Positions 1 to 11,889 of a stretch of DNA of 64,000 nucleotides are shown piece by piece. The DNA lies in the NCBI GenBank assembly GCA_026419785.1, contig JAODTK010000278.1, positions 62,001 through 126,000 of the forward strand, in the 5' to 3' direction. Below the pieces are notes generated by a model, which was given only the letters and a program-made list of their open reading frames with translations, did not search any database and had not been told where the DNA came from. This DNA comes from Sclerodactyla briareus (Eukaryota; Echinodermata; Holothuroidea; Dendrochirotida; Sclerodactylidae). The translations under genes and the position numbers were made by a program. Each line of letters opens with the position of its first letter. The first letter of the stretch is position 1.

Positions 1-3000
1 TCTATATTTGTTATGAAAGACATCGTCAGCGAGTGAGTTCAACTAAATACCCAAACTACTCCAATGTGCTATCCAAACGGAGCCCCATCTTGTTTTGGGC
101 CGAATCGGTGAGAAAGTTCAAGAGCAAATCGCATCCAATATCATATTGCAGGAAATAGTTATTCCTACTTCTGTACTTGACTTTCGTGGCTGAAAGCCTA
201 GGATTTTTTAAGTTGGGAGGCTCTTGAGGAGGGAGGAGCTAGAGCAGTGGTGTCGCCAACTTTCGTCTTTGGAGGGGGGCACGGGGAAACGTGAATACAT
301 ATCTGGTCGGAGCGCCACCATGTTTTGGCGCGGAGCGCACACAAAAATTTGTGATTGTGCAAGCTTCAATGGCCGGAAATGGCCTTACCCTGACCCGGCG
401 TTTTAAATGATCATTTTGTATTCGGTGGAAAATTTAAACATTAGACCCTAGTCCTATCGTTTTGCCCCGACTTTCCGTCAGCCAGAATGTTCAACATTGC
501 TGCGCCATACTACTAACCACCAGTGCGCAGCCGAAGCGCGCAATTTTTTTTCCTCAAGTTCACAGGCGTATTCATAGAGAGCAGGTCAACTCCGAGTAGA
601 ATTCCCGTGGAGAAAACACGCGCTGAAAATTCAAGCAGTCTGAAAGCCTAGGATACTGCATTTTAAAGTGCCGTGTTGAAAGAGGAAGAAACGGACAGAG
701 GCTAAAGGTTTTAGTATCGAAAAGAGGATGATCGTATTTGTCAATCATGGGAATGTTTGCTGTATATCTCCTCACCCTCACCAGATATGTATAGCTAAGG
801 GGGGCTAATGAGTCAAATTGTCCTATATACTTGCACAGATGTCCGGGAGACGGGAGACAACGGGACGAATTCACCACTATTACCGACGCGCGAAGCAGCG
901 AATTTAGAAAACACTTTCTAGTGCATTGAGGCAAATTTGGCGCAATTAGGCTACTGCCTTCTTGTCATGAAAAAACAACAAATCAGCTAGGTCTATATCA
1001 TGCTGGTCGTCGAACAATGACTACAGAATATTTTTCCCGAAAATTACCAATTTCATCAGGGGGGGGGGGGGACACGGGGCGAGGGTACATGATTTTCCAG
1101 AGGGGCTCGTGCCCCCCCCCCCCCCGCCCCTTGGCGACGCTACTGGGCTAGAGTACTTCATATGGTCATTGATTCAATGATCGGGGAGACAGCATCGATT
1201 GGTTAGCAGTTTACACTGAAATTTCTGGATATGAGCCTCCCCGATGCTAGAGAATGTACTTCCCAATCTTCCCTATATGCACTGCCTCGGATTCTGTGAC
1301 AATGGTGTTGCCCTGGCAGATTAGGTCAATCTTTCGCCAAAGGATGTCAACATAAATTTATTTCAAATGAGTCAACTCATTACCTTATAGCGGGTATGTA
1401 CGGATCTCACCGAATCATTGTTAACACATTCCGTTTTCCCCTGATAGCCCTGTAGTGGGTGGGGGGAGGGGGGGGGGCTTCCTGCCCCGATCCGATATTT
1501 TCCTCCGGGAAGCTGTGTGATGTACACTGTATCAAACACAGTGAGCAGACCAAGCGAGAATGGGGGGGGGGCTAGTGCTAAAATTGGGGGAACTTTCTCT
1601 TCTTTCCTTTCGACGACACTGTTTAGATTAACTCAGCAATAGCCACGTCCACTTTTTCAGTTTTGGTTTCTCCGTATTTTTTTTTTTTTTACCACCCTTT
1701 CCTCCGCTTCATCCTCTTTTCCTCTCCCCTTCTCTTCCTTCCTCTTCTTCCCCTCTTCCTCTCTTTTTTCCTCTCTCCTTTCTTTTTCTTTTTCTCCTCC
1801 TCCCTTTTTCTTCTTTGCCCCCTTTTTCCTTTTCCCTCTTTCTCTTACCCGGGGCGCCGCCCCTGAAGCACCCCCCCCTGGATACGCGCCTGCTGTACCT
1901 ACTATATGTCCTTGTGCATGACACTTATCTCTATCCTCAGCTCAGCCTAGGTGTGAATAGGGATCTGTGAGCTGAATCTGATCACATATGGACCGTATAC
2001 GGGCTCAAACGGTGATCTATCGAGATTGTGGTTGGATATCAATCAGAACTTCTTGAACTTTCGGGCAAAATTCCAGCGGTTATAAAAATTACAATCGTGA
2101 GTGTAATTCACATTTCCCATCGCAGTAAGGTGAACATATTCTCCTTCGTGTTGCTAATGTCTCTTTTACAGTAACCAGAAATGTTCGTGTCATTGGAGGG
2201 ATAACATGTTCACCTGTAACATACAATATATATAGCTTCATCAAACTTTGGGCAATATGAACGCCATATATTAGCCATCTTGAAAAACATATTTCTGGTT
2301 GTTTATGTCTCTAGACTAGAGGCTCTGAGAGCTGTTTTGCGCACGTCTACATGCATGTGCATGTTAGGTTGTCAATCCAATAGGCGTACCGGTTCTAGTC
2401 GGAGAAGTGGGTGGGATTAGGTATTTCGATGGTACTTCTTCTTATATGTGCACGGCTAATTAATTACATTATGCTTGACTGAAAAGGATTGAATCGATAC
2501 ACGGACAGTTGGAATCAGAACAGTTCTTATAATGAAGAAAGAATAGCGGTTGGAAAACAGCCATTGATTGAGTGTTTGCGTCAATCAGCGTCCACGGTGA
2601 TTTATAAGTGAAAAGGTTTCTTAACGAACCCTTGGTGCCAGTGTTCAGCCTAAAATCACGGTCTCTGTTTTTGCTGTGCATATGAATCCACAGTAATTGC
2701 TAACCTGACTTAACCTGTGTTGTAAGGGTGGCTTGGAAAGCTGAATCCTGGCTGGCTATTTCTTTGGTAAAATGGCACCCTCAATTTTCCGTGCATGGCG
2801 GCTGCTAGTGCTCAGAAATTCGATATAAGAATGCGTCGGATGGTGCCGGATCGGGAAATACCTACCCTATGTCAAATTGACCTTACTTTATTCGCTATAA
2901 CGACAATTCTATATTTTTAGACAGGTGGATTCCTGAGATACTGAAAAATCGCAATTGACTGGAATTAAGGAAATATGTCTGTTGCCAGAATAGTTGAGCG

Positions 3001-3445
3001 GAGACAAGAACGTCCTTACATTTTGAGTCTCTATGCTGTGTAGGTATAGTTATACGTATACCAAGTAATTCGATGCCGACTTGTGCTCAACCGAAAAAGC
3101 AGAATGCGTAATCCACACAAGTACAACGAGGTCTAAAACTATATACAACACTGTCTGGATGATTGTATTATACACAAAAAGTTAGTAACGTTCTTATACA
3201 CGCGGCAGTTCTATTCTTACTAAAGGGCAAGTCCAGCCATAAATATTTAAATGTCATCTTATTGTGCATTGATAATCATACCAATCAAACTTTGTGTCAT
3301 GTTCATAGCATTTTCGTTTTCTAAGTTAACATTTTTAAATATTATTGCTTTTTCCCTGCTATTTGGCAATTTGCAAATTGGCAACATTCGATGACGCCAT
3401 TACTACCAATTTTGAAGAAGAGGTTAAGGAACATGTCCTAACGTT
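1..3445. other. Non-coding flank and CLCA upstream intron sequence
   Basis: I see no supportable exon here. The stretch holds G-run/C-run pairs near 1,060 and 1,113, a G-rich run at 1,455-1,475, a long pyrimidine tract (listed separately), and AT-rich unique-looking DNA. If the CLCA gene continues upstream, its signal peptide, metalloprotease and VWA exons must lie before this window or be too diverged for me to see. Reading frames on both strands in this stretch are short and resemble no family I know. Confidence 0.5.
1672..1850. repeat. Long homopyrimidine (C/T) tract
   Basis: About 180 bases are almost purely C and T on the + strand, starting with a run of T and continuing as mixed TCC/TTC blocks. 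Lysine/arginine/glutamate-rich and phenylalanine/leucine/serine-rich frames on the two strands are by-products of this composition, not genes. Such tracts can form triplex (H-) DNA; that is known for polypurine-polypyrimidine mirror sequences in general and is only inferred here. Confidence 0.75.
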
Positions 3446-3655
3446 TCCCTTATTATTGGTAGATATGACATAAAAATGTTCAATGCCAGTTTGCCCAAAT
3501 CCCCAAATTATATGAAATTTGAGGAAGCCACATCTTCCCAACCGAACATGCTATCAACCTGGAACAAAGTTATATTTTAATGATTTTTTATTCTCTTTAA
3601 CATTTAACACCAAAAAGGGTATTAATTTGACTGAACTTTGACTTTAATTGAAATC
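3446..3655 (+). repeat. Dispersed repeat, copy 1 (partner at 48.4 kb)
   Basis: About 210 bases match the segment at 48,377-48,590 in the same orientation, including the shared block AATTATATGAAATTTGAGG and the following 'AAACCTGGAA', 'TTCTCTT(T/C)A' and 'CCAAAAAG' blocks. A shorter upstream match, at 3,226-3,255 against 48,341-48,370, suggests copy 1 carries an insertion of about 170 bases or copy 2 a deletion. No coding capacity is visible. It is an unclassified interspersed element. Confidence 0.7.
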
Positions 3656-3687
3656 ATTCAATTTTGTCATCTTCCCAAAGTTCTCAG

Positions 3688-3794
3688 TGTGGAGGTAACG
3701 TCACCATCAAATTTTACCTATGGTGGTACCTACAGCGGTTAGGTAGAGGACACCCCGATTCAAGACGGTATCCGTCAACTTCGAGACGGCAGAG
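3688..3794 (+). CDS. Possible CLCA exon after the VWA domain (frame-broken)
   Basis: The segment is bounded by a plausible acceptor (TTCTCAG) and donor (AG|GTATGT). One frame gives VEVTSPSNFTYGGTYSG, and after a stop in that frame another gives RFKTVSVNFETAE. Together they resemble the CLCA segment after the VWA domain, where vertebrate members read 'IxLWDPSG...GG...' and then 'KMAYLQIPGIAKVGTW'. The match requires one frame change near 3,750, as in other CLCA exons of this window. What is seen is the splice boundaries and the two short frames; assignment to CLCA is inference from weak similarity and from order, since the next recognisable exons are downstream on the same strand. It could instead be chance in repeat-rich intron DNA. 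Confidence 0.4.
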
Positions 3795-3867
3795 GTATGT
3801 TATTCGCATCAAAATGTTTCCGTTATACTCATATTATACAATACATTGAATTGCTTCACATTGGCAG

Positions 3868-3934
3868 ATTGATGGTCTACATTACAGCGATGGTCATTCT
3901 ATCTCACGTTGTCTCTTACCGGGTAGTGGTAGTG
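3868..3934 (+). CDS. Possible small CLCA exon
   Basis: This short segment lies between an acceptor (TTGGCAG) and a strong donor (AGTG|GTGAGT). One frame reads WSTLQRWSFYLTLSLTG, which lines up with the family motif 'GTWKYSLQxSSQTLTLTVTS' that follows the previous candidate exon. A second frame ends in SGSG, and the linking step again needs a frame change. The position between the 3,688 exon and the clear exon at 5,343 fits the protein order. Exon length, phase and frame are not mutually consistent as written, so the call is tentative and would fall if a family alignment failed to cover both pieces. Confidence 0.35.
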
Positions 3935-5342
3935 GTGAGTGTATAATAGGCAGAGGGAGGCCTTGTATACAGATCCAGTTTTAAGATACAGATGTTGGTG
4001 GCTTTGTGAACGTCATTTGAGGCTGTTTAAGGTAAGTGGTGGTTGTCTGAGATCATCAAGTTATCCTATTCAAGAACTGCTGAATGATAGGGATGCACCA
4101 GGCGTCTACCAACTGACCAAGATTGAGCATTAAGCTCACACCGTACGGGGTTATCCTGATCCAACCAACCCCCCTCTCCCCCTCCCTCTCTCCCTCTCTC
4201 CCACTTTCTCCCCCCCCCCCCTCTCTCCCTCTGGCTTGGGGGAATTCTCTCGACGGCGAGGGCGGCTGCCTATCGGAGTCATTCTATGACATATGATACG
4301 AAACTGAAGGTTTTTATTGGGAATTCAATTTCGGCAATCTCTTGCTACATTGCTCAAGAATACAAATTACTACTTTCGTTCTCCAAATAATTTCGGTAGG
4401 GTTGTGTACAACTCAACTCAGCGCCTTGTCGCCTAACAATTTGCAATGCCAGGGACCTAGGTTCCAACATCTTGGCATTATCAAGGATTTTTTTATTCAC
4501 ATTGCTTAAAATTGAAATTCCATTGTGGCATCGCCTGCATACCCTACCTTTTGCTACCTTTATGATATCGTGACGTTTTACTGGCAGAGTGTAACTGAGA
4601 AATGTGTACCATACATCACCTCTCCTCAACGGTGATACAATCAGCTTCACATTTCAAATTTTACCAGGTCGCTTCAGCGCCCTACCCTGTCGCTCTAACT
4701 ATTTTCTCACTTTCTTATACATTCAATTACCGTTGCAGATGCTCAATCATGACATTTGTCAGTTAGCAAATTTGTTAATCCAAACTGACCATGGCCTCTC
4801 GTTAATTTTCTCCGTATTTTCAACTGATGTTCCATGGCTCCCGGGCAACAACGATGGCAGTTCCCTATTCGTCATCATTTGTCACTGATATCATTTCAAC
4901 CGATTTCGATGTTGTACACACACAGTATTTAGTGATGCGTGGTTCAACACGTGTGCGCTGTATGATCAGTATTTAGCAATTGTTTACTGGTTTCTGATGA
5001 GGCCATATATATCGGTGGATTTCAGTAATTCATTTCAGTAATTTTATTTGACCTTTCCTTTATTGGGATCCTAGCTGGGAGTGTTTATCTTCCACTCATC
5101 TAGAGACTGGAGCTCGAAAAACGAGAGTTCTAGCATTTGCTCGTTACCTGATTATTCCACCAACCTCCACACTGCGGTCGAGAACTAGTTTGTTGTCTTA
5201 CTGATGGGAGACGTGCAGGGCTTCAATCAGTGAGGTAATCAGGTTCCGCACCTTGCAAGGACCGGCCATATGACATCAAAAATTCAGATAAGGGATAGCC
5301 TATTTACATTTAGTCTTTCCTCTGATCTGCCTCTTCTACCAG

Positions 5343-5631
5343 GGCCATGGGCGTTCTAATGTCGCCAACCTATACGGCGATGAAGTTGCGTTTCTCCCAG
5401 TTATCTACGTATCCGTCCCCAACGAAGGGGTCGATCCGATAATATCAACCTCTGAACTCAGCGGGTCGACTGTGGACTTTGCGAACGGCGAGCCTCTCAT
5501 AGCCTTCGTCGAGATTGTCCAAGGATTCTATCCGGTTACCCGAGCGAAAGTCACTGCGATAATCGTACACACCGGACGCCCAACCAGGTCTCCTAATTCC
5601 GATCAAGATGATCTGTACGACACTGGAGCGG
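5343..5631 (+). CDS. CLCA-family exon, C-terminal beta-sandwich region
   Basis: This is an internal exon of a calcium-activated chloride channel regulator gene. It starts after a strong acceptor (CTTCTACCAG) and ends G|GTGATG. The 96 codons are open throughout and include PVTRAKVTAIIVHTG and end in LYDTGAG, matching the family segment 'PILxAxVTALIE...LELLDNGAG'. The next exon supplies ADITKDDG, so the junction reproduces the family's GAGADxTKDDG motif with correct phase (one base plus two). CLCA proteins are secreted or membrane-tethered, self-cleaving regulators of calcium-activated chloride currents; that role is known from vertebrates and is not shown here. This exon has no frame break and is one of the best-supported coding segments in the window. 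Confidence 0.88.
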
Positions 5632-6360
5632 GTGATGACTTTTAACACTCACATACTAGGTCTGAAACCTGAATATTCCGGACACCTGGGTAAGAAACGG
5701 ACATGCTTCTCGATGAACGTAACCTAGTAACACGATTAATAGAACTTTTTCGCGGAACTAATGCAAGGAATTACTGACTCCAGCGAAATGCCGATTACGA
5801 GTGAGTACTCACGAAAAAATGGCTGAATAGGGATTTAGACTCGCTTTTGACAGTACCCTTTCATTGCATGTTGCTCCAAGCATCGGAACTTGTGATAGCG
5901 CTGGTAGCATGGAACTGCATATAGATCATACATCAGTTACGTAACTGCATCAGTGTGAGTTTGTCCGCTTTCTAGCCAGGTTCTATATCGTCTGTCAGCG
6001 AGGTGACGGCCTGGGAAATCTTCAAAACCTTCTTGAATTCATCATTTTAAAAAGTCGATCGATCTACAATATTCTTGTACACACCCTACTTGAACATTTG
6101 AGTGCATTTCCTTTGTATTTTGCTATTTGGAATCACCGAAAAATTGACGAATTCTCCTAAGTGTCCGTCACTGTCGGGGACAAGTATATATCGCGGGTGT
6201 TAGCTAGGTTGCTACTAGTCATTTGGGTAATAATTCAACTGTTTTTTGTACAAATGTGCTAACTAGATTAATGTCCAACGAAGAACAAAGAAATACAATG
6301 GTGCAAATAGTTCACTGAACTGTTAATTATAGCGATAGTTAAGTCCTAGAAGCTGATGGA
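5632..6360. other. CLCA intron, unique-looking part
   Basis: This is AT-rich intron DNA between the 5,343 exon and the LINE fragment. I see no motif or reading frame that I can support. It ends at the short repeat-like tail (TTAGTTTAGTTTAG) that closes the LINE copy. Confidence 0.5.
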
Positions 6361-6371
6361 ACAGGAACGAT

Positions 6372-7960
6372 TAGTTTAGTTTAGTGAAAAAGGGTCAAGA
6401 AGGACAAAATCCTCATGAGAGACCCCGAAGCCACAGCATCCAAAAAGAGAATAACAACCCAGATGCTTGAAGAATTCGCCCACAATTCTTGAAAAACAAA
6501 TCAAGAGTCAAGACCGTTCTTGAACGCATTCACACTCTTTGAAAGAACAATATCTTCAGGAGCCTATTTCCGAATTCCGAATTTCCGAATGTCCAATCTA
6601 CAGCATTTACCACGAAGCTTGAGGCAATGACCCCTATCGGTGATAACTCTGGAAAATTAAAAGAAATGGTGTATGGAAAGGCCCTCGAATCCATTAAAAA
6701 ATTTGGAAACCTGAATCAAATCACCTCGAATTTGTCTCAGCTTCATCGAAATTAGACCAAGACGCCTCAATCTTATCCTCGTAAGGACTAAATCTCTAAG
6801 ACAGTGGATTTATCTAGTGGCCCTCCGCTGAACGTTTTCAATTACCTGCTTGTCTTGCGAGAAATGTGAATTCCATACTTGGACAGAATACTTCAGGTGT
6901 AGTCTCACCAGCTGCTTAAGAGCCCGACAACAATATCTTTATCAAGGAAACTGACGTGACGTCTGATCAGCAAGAATTCAGTTACCTTGTCTCGCATCTT
7001 CAGCACACGGCTTAGAAGGTTTCAAAGAAGAATCGGAATGAACACCGCGAGTTCCTTTCCTGAATTCACCTGATGAATAGTTTGCTCATTTAACTTGAAA
7101 GAGGCGTTGCGAATGTGGAAACCAACATGCATAACCGGCATTGAAAAAACATTGCCAATCGAAAGACCATTTGGATCGGATGATCCCTTTGGACAATTGC
7201 AACATCATAGTTCGAAGCAACCTCCCAATACAACTTGGTATCGTCCGCAAACTTCCTAACTCTGGAATGCACCGAATTTTCGAGATCGTGAATATACGCC
7301 AGAAAAAGTGAAAGCCCAAAGAACCGATCCTTGGGGAACACCTCTAGTGACCTTTTGCCAAGGAGACGAACACCCATCAAGGACACTCTTTGTTCCCTAT
7401 TGAGAAACCACTGACGAATCCACTCACGGACATTCCCTCTAATGCCAAAACTTTTCAATTTAAACAAGAGACGCTCATGAAGAACCTTGTCAAAAGCTTT
7501 TTGGAAGTCCAGGAAAACTATACCAACAGCACTGCTGTTGCCAACTGCACTAGTAATATCATCCATAAATTCTAAGGGAGTATTCCCAACACTAACGATT
7601 TTTTCCTGAAACCATGCTGCGAACCCCGAATTAGATTATTCTCATTGAAAAAATCGACAATATGATCCCGAATTATGGATTCTAACACCTTACAGACAAC
7701 ACTAGTAAGACTCACTGGCCTGTAATTACAAGGAAGAGACCGGTGACCTTTCTTGAAAATTGGAGAAACATTTGCTCTACTCCAATCATACGGAACAACA
7801 CCTTCTTGCAAGGTTCATTGAAAATAATAGCTAATGGAACGGACAACTGGTCGGCAAAAGATTTCAACAAGAAGGGGTTAACTCCGTCCGGACCAGGAGC
7901 TTTACCACTTTTTAACTTCTGCAGTTTCTTGAATTCTGCAGCGACCTAAATTAAGTCTCT
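6372..7960 (-). mobile_element. Non-LTR retrotransposon (CR1/L2-like), 5'-truncated
   Basis: The minus strand encodes part of a LINE ORF2 reverse transcriptase. From the 5' side it shows the KSGKAPGPDGV motif (about 7,900), CNYRPVSLTSVVCKVLE (about 7,700), VFLDFQKAFDKV (about 7,500) and the catalytic KFADDTKLYWEV block (about 7,220). Further downstream, frame-shifted pieces (LVRLHLKYSVQVW, near 6,880) match the usual C-terminal 'LVRPHLEYAVQVW' segment. Frames change several times and stops interrupt it, so it is inactive. There is no endonuclease domain: the copy begins abruptly near 7,960, typical 5' truncation. On its own strand it ends in a short CTAAA-type tandem tail at about 6,372-6,386, as in CR1-like elements. 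It lies antisense inside a CLCA intron. Confidence 0.85.
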
Positions 7961-8603
7961 TACGAAACATAAACAACGGGTGGGGGACGGGGGGACATGT
8001 CCCCCCACTTTTAGACCATGCTCCGATTAACTTTAACATTCTCACACATTAAAATTTTGAAAATGTGGCCATATCCCCCCCCCCCCCCTTTGAGAGGGTG
8101 GTGACGTATATATTATATATATTTATTGAAATTGCCAGTAATGTGAAGTTTAAATCTAGTCAATGTTCATATAAAATTAACTGCTGAATTTTATATGCAT
8201 CTTTTCGATTAGACTTTCTTCAAACACACATCTTGATAAGTACATGGAGTACATTGGTGTATGGATGGTTCGCAACCAATGTGTTTGGAAAATTGTCTAA
8301 TCATTCACACTCCAGTGAGTTTCATTGATGACGTTTTTGGAAGGAAAGTAAAAAAAGTTTGAGCCCCTCGCTGCAGGAGGAGGAGGGGGTACTGCCTGAA
8401 CAATAGTTTCTCTTTCTTCCTCAGTCTCTCGTGCTTGCCTTGTTCCCAGCGAGAAGGCATTTTTTCAGGTTTTATTCACTCGATTTTACCTGTCTACGTT
8501 TCTATTTTCGAGTATTTTCTGTTCGGAAGAGCAGACACTTTATCACTACCAAACAAACAAACAAATGAAACTAAGTGTAAGTTTATGTCATTTCCCCCCG
8601 TAG
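7961..8603. other. CLCA intron with G/C homopolymer pair
   Basis: This stretch has no supportable exon. It holds a G-rich block (7,980-8,005), a C-run (8,068-8,080) and AT-rich DNA up to the acceptor CCCCGTAG before the next CLCA exon. Confidence 0.5.
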
Positions 8604-8806
8604 GTGCTGATATAACCAAAGACGATGGGATATATTCACGATATTTCACCAACTTCACCGGAGTCGGATTTTACGGTATAAAAATAAATATCGAGAGTGA
8701 TGAAGTCCTGTCACTTGAACGGCAAAAGTCGCCCGCCTGCCATTCTCATACACACAAGCGTATGTTGAACCCGATGAATTGCTGAAGGGGAACATACCGA
8801 CTATAG
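8604..8806 (+). CDS. CLCA-family exon with KDDGIYSRYF motif
   Basis: The exon begins after CCCCCCGTAG and ends at a consensus donor (TATAG|GTAAGT). Its first part reads ADITKDDGIYSRYFTNFTG and then GFYGIKINIES, almost identical to the vertebrate CLCA block 'GADATKDDGVYSRYF...GRYSVKV'. The last part is family-like only in a second frame (SYTQAYVEPDELL), which corresponds to the conserved 'ALYIPGYVENG' segment. The frame change lies between about 8,715 and 8,735, near a short A run. In the first frame a stop would appear before the donor. I take this as one exon with a one-base indel, either a sequence error or a real lesion. Confidence 0.85.
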
Positions 8807-9649
8807 GTAAGTACAGCATCAATATTGAACGATTTCAATACATGACGACACGACACTTGAGACTTTGGTAAAATACGGAAAAAACTGTTCCTTTTCGTTG
8901 ATTCAATACTGAAAATGATACTTGGGTTGGATGATTGTTGTAGATTTTTTTATTCACAACCCTAATAGACGCGAGACATACCTTGCCTTCTACTGTTGTG
9001 TACAGCCAACATCCGAATATTGTAACTGCGTTCCTCGTGTCGGGAGAGCGTCATATCAAACTCAGCTACCTCGAAACACACAGCTTAATCTATTCCACAT
9101 TTCCAACTTACCCATATGTTGACCATGCACCGCACCCACGCGCCATTGAAACATCTGGCAATAACACAAAGTCCGGGTTGGCCACCTAATCGCTCTTTTT
9201 CTTGCCAGCCCTCTGATCTCTAAATGTAGGCCTATTTTTAAAATGATAACTGAACAATAATTGAAATAAACAAAACAAATCCACATCTTTGGTGATTTCC
9301 ACGTGATTCCATTTTACCTGGCTACGAAATTTGGAATCGATCAGTCGTTTGAATCAGCACACTAGTGACAACTAGTGAAAAGGTGAGAAGAACAGGTAAC
9401 ATTACGCCAGCCCCAGAATCTGTTTTTCACCCTATATTTCAAAATTTTGGCCATAACTTAGAGAAAAATATGTGATTTGTGACTATTCTGGTATTTGCGA
9501 AATATCACGATTCTACGAAAGAGACAGTCACATTTTTGAAAAAATCTGACGGACACGCAAACGGACATCTTTTCGAGGGCACCTCATTGCTGGACCACTC
9601 AACACATATGGGGTACTCCATCATGGGGTACCCTTCAGTAGATATTCCT

Positions 9650-10010
9650 TGACAACCACATTTACAATAGCAACGTGCTATGGAAACCAGCAACCGTAAA
9701 TAAAGATGGGATCTTTGGTAACAATGCAGTGAGGTAGGGCATTCCAATACGAAGTTTCCTCGGCACAAAAAACAACAAAATACTTGTAGCAGTCTTTGTC
9801 TGTAGATATGGTGGAGTAGGAATCCGGATGCTTATGTCGCGATTGACGCTGGGCAGGCTGTAGAAGATCTCATATAGGCATGGACAATGGCATCGCCGCC
9901 TTGCCGAAAACCGCCACAAGAGGTCCTACATTATTGTCACCAATTATTCTCGTCTGCAGTAAGAGGTCGCCATAAGAGAGAACTCGGAATATTAAGGAAC
10001 TTGAGCGATA
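9650..10010 (-). mobile_element. LINE ORF2 C-terminal remnant
   Basis: On the minus strand one frame reads KHPDSYSTISTDKDCYKYF and then SYWNALPHCI. This follows the familiar end of non-LTR retrotransposon ORF2 proteins, 'YxxxRTxxYKYSFFPRTIxxWNxLP'. Upstream frames are broken, and no reverse transcriptase core remains nearby. It is a short, decayed copy inside the CLCA intron. The assignment rests on the C-terminal pattern alone. Confidence 0.45.
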
Positions 10011-10829
10011 CTATTGCGAGAAGCCGATACCCGTTTCACCACCGCGATCATCACTTATCCTCAATGACTTTGTCGAATCAGCTGTATACGAGCTGTATGA
10101 GTCGACTCATGGGGGCCCGGGGAGGACTTGGATCGTATTAGAATATATAGCTCCATGATTAGACCTCGAGAGTCTCCTTCTGACGACACGCGCGCGTGCT
10201 TAGTTAACCCAGCAGAAAGGTTTAATTGTGACGGTGTGCTGTACAGGACAATGTCATACGCAGAACACACATCAAGACTGTACAATTCCACCTCTGTGAT
10301 ATCTTGAGGGACATGACCATGTTTCTATAGACAGCTGTCTCCACACCATCCGGTCACTCAACCGGATCAAATTCCTGTCAGGAAGTCAGGATAGGGAAAG
10401 CTATACGGGTACGTAATTTGTCGAATAAGGTTGCCAAACTTGAACTCATGTCTTGGAGGGGGCGATCATTATCCACCAATTCTCCGACCTTTCCACGGGT
10501 CACAGTTAGACGCCGGTAAGCTATCATTGCCAACATTTTCTAATGCGTACAGTGTCTTCTTCTGTCCAACCTTTCAAAGCTCCTCGCGAATTAGTTTAAG
10601 ATCAGATAAAGAATAGCAATTACTATGTATAACAACTAATTATATCTCCGCGACACTGGAAGTGTCCGGGGTATATTATGGTTTTGGGTGTGTAGCCGCC
10701 GCCACCGCCGCCGCAGGCTCTGCCGCCGCCGGAAACGTTAGCGCAATAACTCTTTAACGCTTCATCCGATTGATCTGCAACTTGATAGGCATGTCCGCCG
10801 TATTAGAAATCTCGGATGAGTTCGAAAGT

Positions 10830-11180
10830 GGGCATCACTGCAATGCTGGGAGCCGCTAATTTGCATAATTTACGCGAGTTACTCGGATTTGAATAGAACT
10901 TGGTGGGTAGGGACTATAGTTGATCCCGAAAAGTTTGGAGGTCATTTCGGAGTCATCGGAGGTCAAATTTGGATAAGTTAGGCGTTTGACCAAACTTTGT
11001 CAGATTTGAACGAAACTTGGTGGATGGAGACTACATTTGTTCCTGACAAAGTCAAAGGTCATTTCAAGGTCCTCGTGGGTCAAATTTGCATAACTTTTGT
11101 CACTTCCATAAATTGCGACAAAACTTGGTGGATGAAGGCTATCTTAGTTTCTGACCAAAATAGAGGTCTTCATGGGTGTT
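10830..11180 (+). repeat. AGGTCA-containing imperfect tandem repeat
   Basis: Three imperfect units of about 90-110 bases recur: 'GAAACTTGGTGGATGGAGACTA' type openings (near 10,898, 11,010 and 11,120) followed by AAAGGTCATTT and GGTCAAATTTG blocks. The same sentence-like arrangement (TGGATGAAG..., then GGTCAAAGGTCAT) recurs at 38.2-39.2 kb and 49.8-50.0 kb. A near-perfect direct repeat, AAGTCAAAGGTCA, lies at 11,049-11,061. No coding capacity is visible. Confidence 0.6.
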
Positions 11181-11639
11181 AGATACTTCTTCCCAATGAT
11201 TGCTCAAAAGCGGGGATACACACGTGGGCGGATTACCCGCCTACATATGTCTAGTTTTGCTCTTGAACTTGAAGAAATGTTTCGAGAAGTCTGTAAAAAT
11301 GAAATATGCAAATCAAAGGTCGTAACTCTGGCTTACGAACCACCTCCCCCCTCACAATCTGTGGAGTATGTCGTTGTTTTTCATTTGTATTTGTGTTGTC
11401 CATCTTCTACACTTGCGTCATGTATCTTTTTTCGCAATTTTATAGGGTTTATATTTCCAGAGATTTTTTCTTGTGAAAGATCCATGCCACCTTCCGACAA
11501 GGTGACATACAATAGGTTAATAAGTATCCATATGCAAATAACTCTAGAGGACAAAACCGGTGCCCAACCGTAAATGTGGTCGATCAGTTCCCTCAGCAAA
11601 ATGTTCAACACGATTCTTGACGTGTTTTGCTTATCATAG

Positions 11640-11889
11640 ATGGCGAACCCGTTCTTCTTCCGGGAATGCCCGTACCGGAGCCGAAGGGGGTCACCTGCTC
11701 CCAAGTTTACCAGAGGAATTTCAGGAGGGTCCAGTCAGGTGCAAGAAACACCCCAGAATTGGCAACCCGGGGATGACATTATCGGCCCAAATAAGATCGT
11801 AGACTTGAGGGTGTCGTCATCATATTATGGAAACGGAACCGTGACGTTGGAGTTCACAGCTCCGGGAGATGATCTTGACAGCGGTAGTG
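11640..11889 (+). CDS. CLCA-family exon with fibronectin-like TAPGDD block
   Basis: The exon starts after TATCATAG and ends at AGTG|GTAAGT. In the frame that continues from the preceding exon it reads GEPVLLPGMPVPEPKGVTCS. In a second frame it reads KFTRGISGGSSQVQ, then IGPNKIVDLRVSSSYY and LEFTAPGDDLDSGS. These match the family order '...VCFSRTSSGGSF...PPxKIVDL...LxWTAPGDDxDxG'. The frame change lies near 11,700-11,710 and again looks like one missing or extra base. The final block is the start of the fibronectin-III-like C-terminal domain of CLCA proteins. Confidence 0.85.

Larger units (their letters stand above)
8807..11639. other. CLCA intron
   Basis: This intron of about 2.8 kb holds a LINE C-terminal remnant (listed separately), a CCG-repeat block at 10,697-10,735 (GCCGCCGCCACCGCCGCCGC) and an AGGTCA-containing repeat at 10,830-11,180. 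No further exon is supportable. Confidence 0.5.

Noticed and set aside
572-934. 120-codon minus-strand open frame
   Set aside because: No family resemblance, no splice or start context, close to the length expected by chance; neighbouring DNA looks like ordinary intron.
1709-1924. Arg/Lys/Glu-rich minus frame and Phe-rich plus frame
   Set aside because: Both are direct by-products of the pyrimidine tract.
2035-2096. Possible upstream CLCA exon (QSELLELSGKIPAV) before a GTGAGT donor
   Set aside because: A stop lies nine bases upstream in that frame with no good acceptor in between; similarity to CLCA is too weak.
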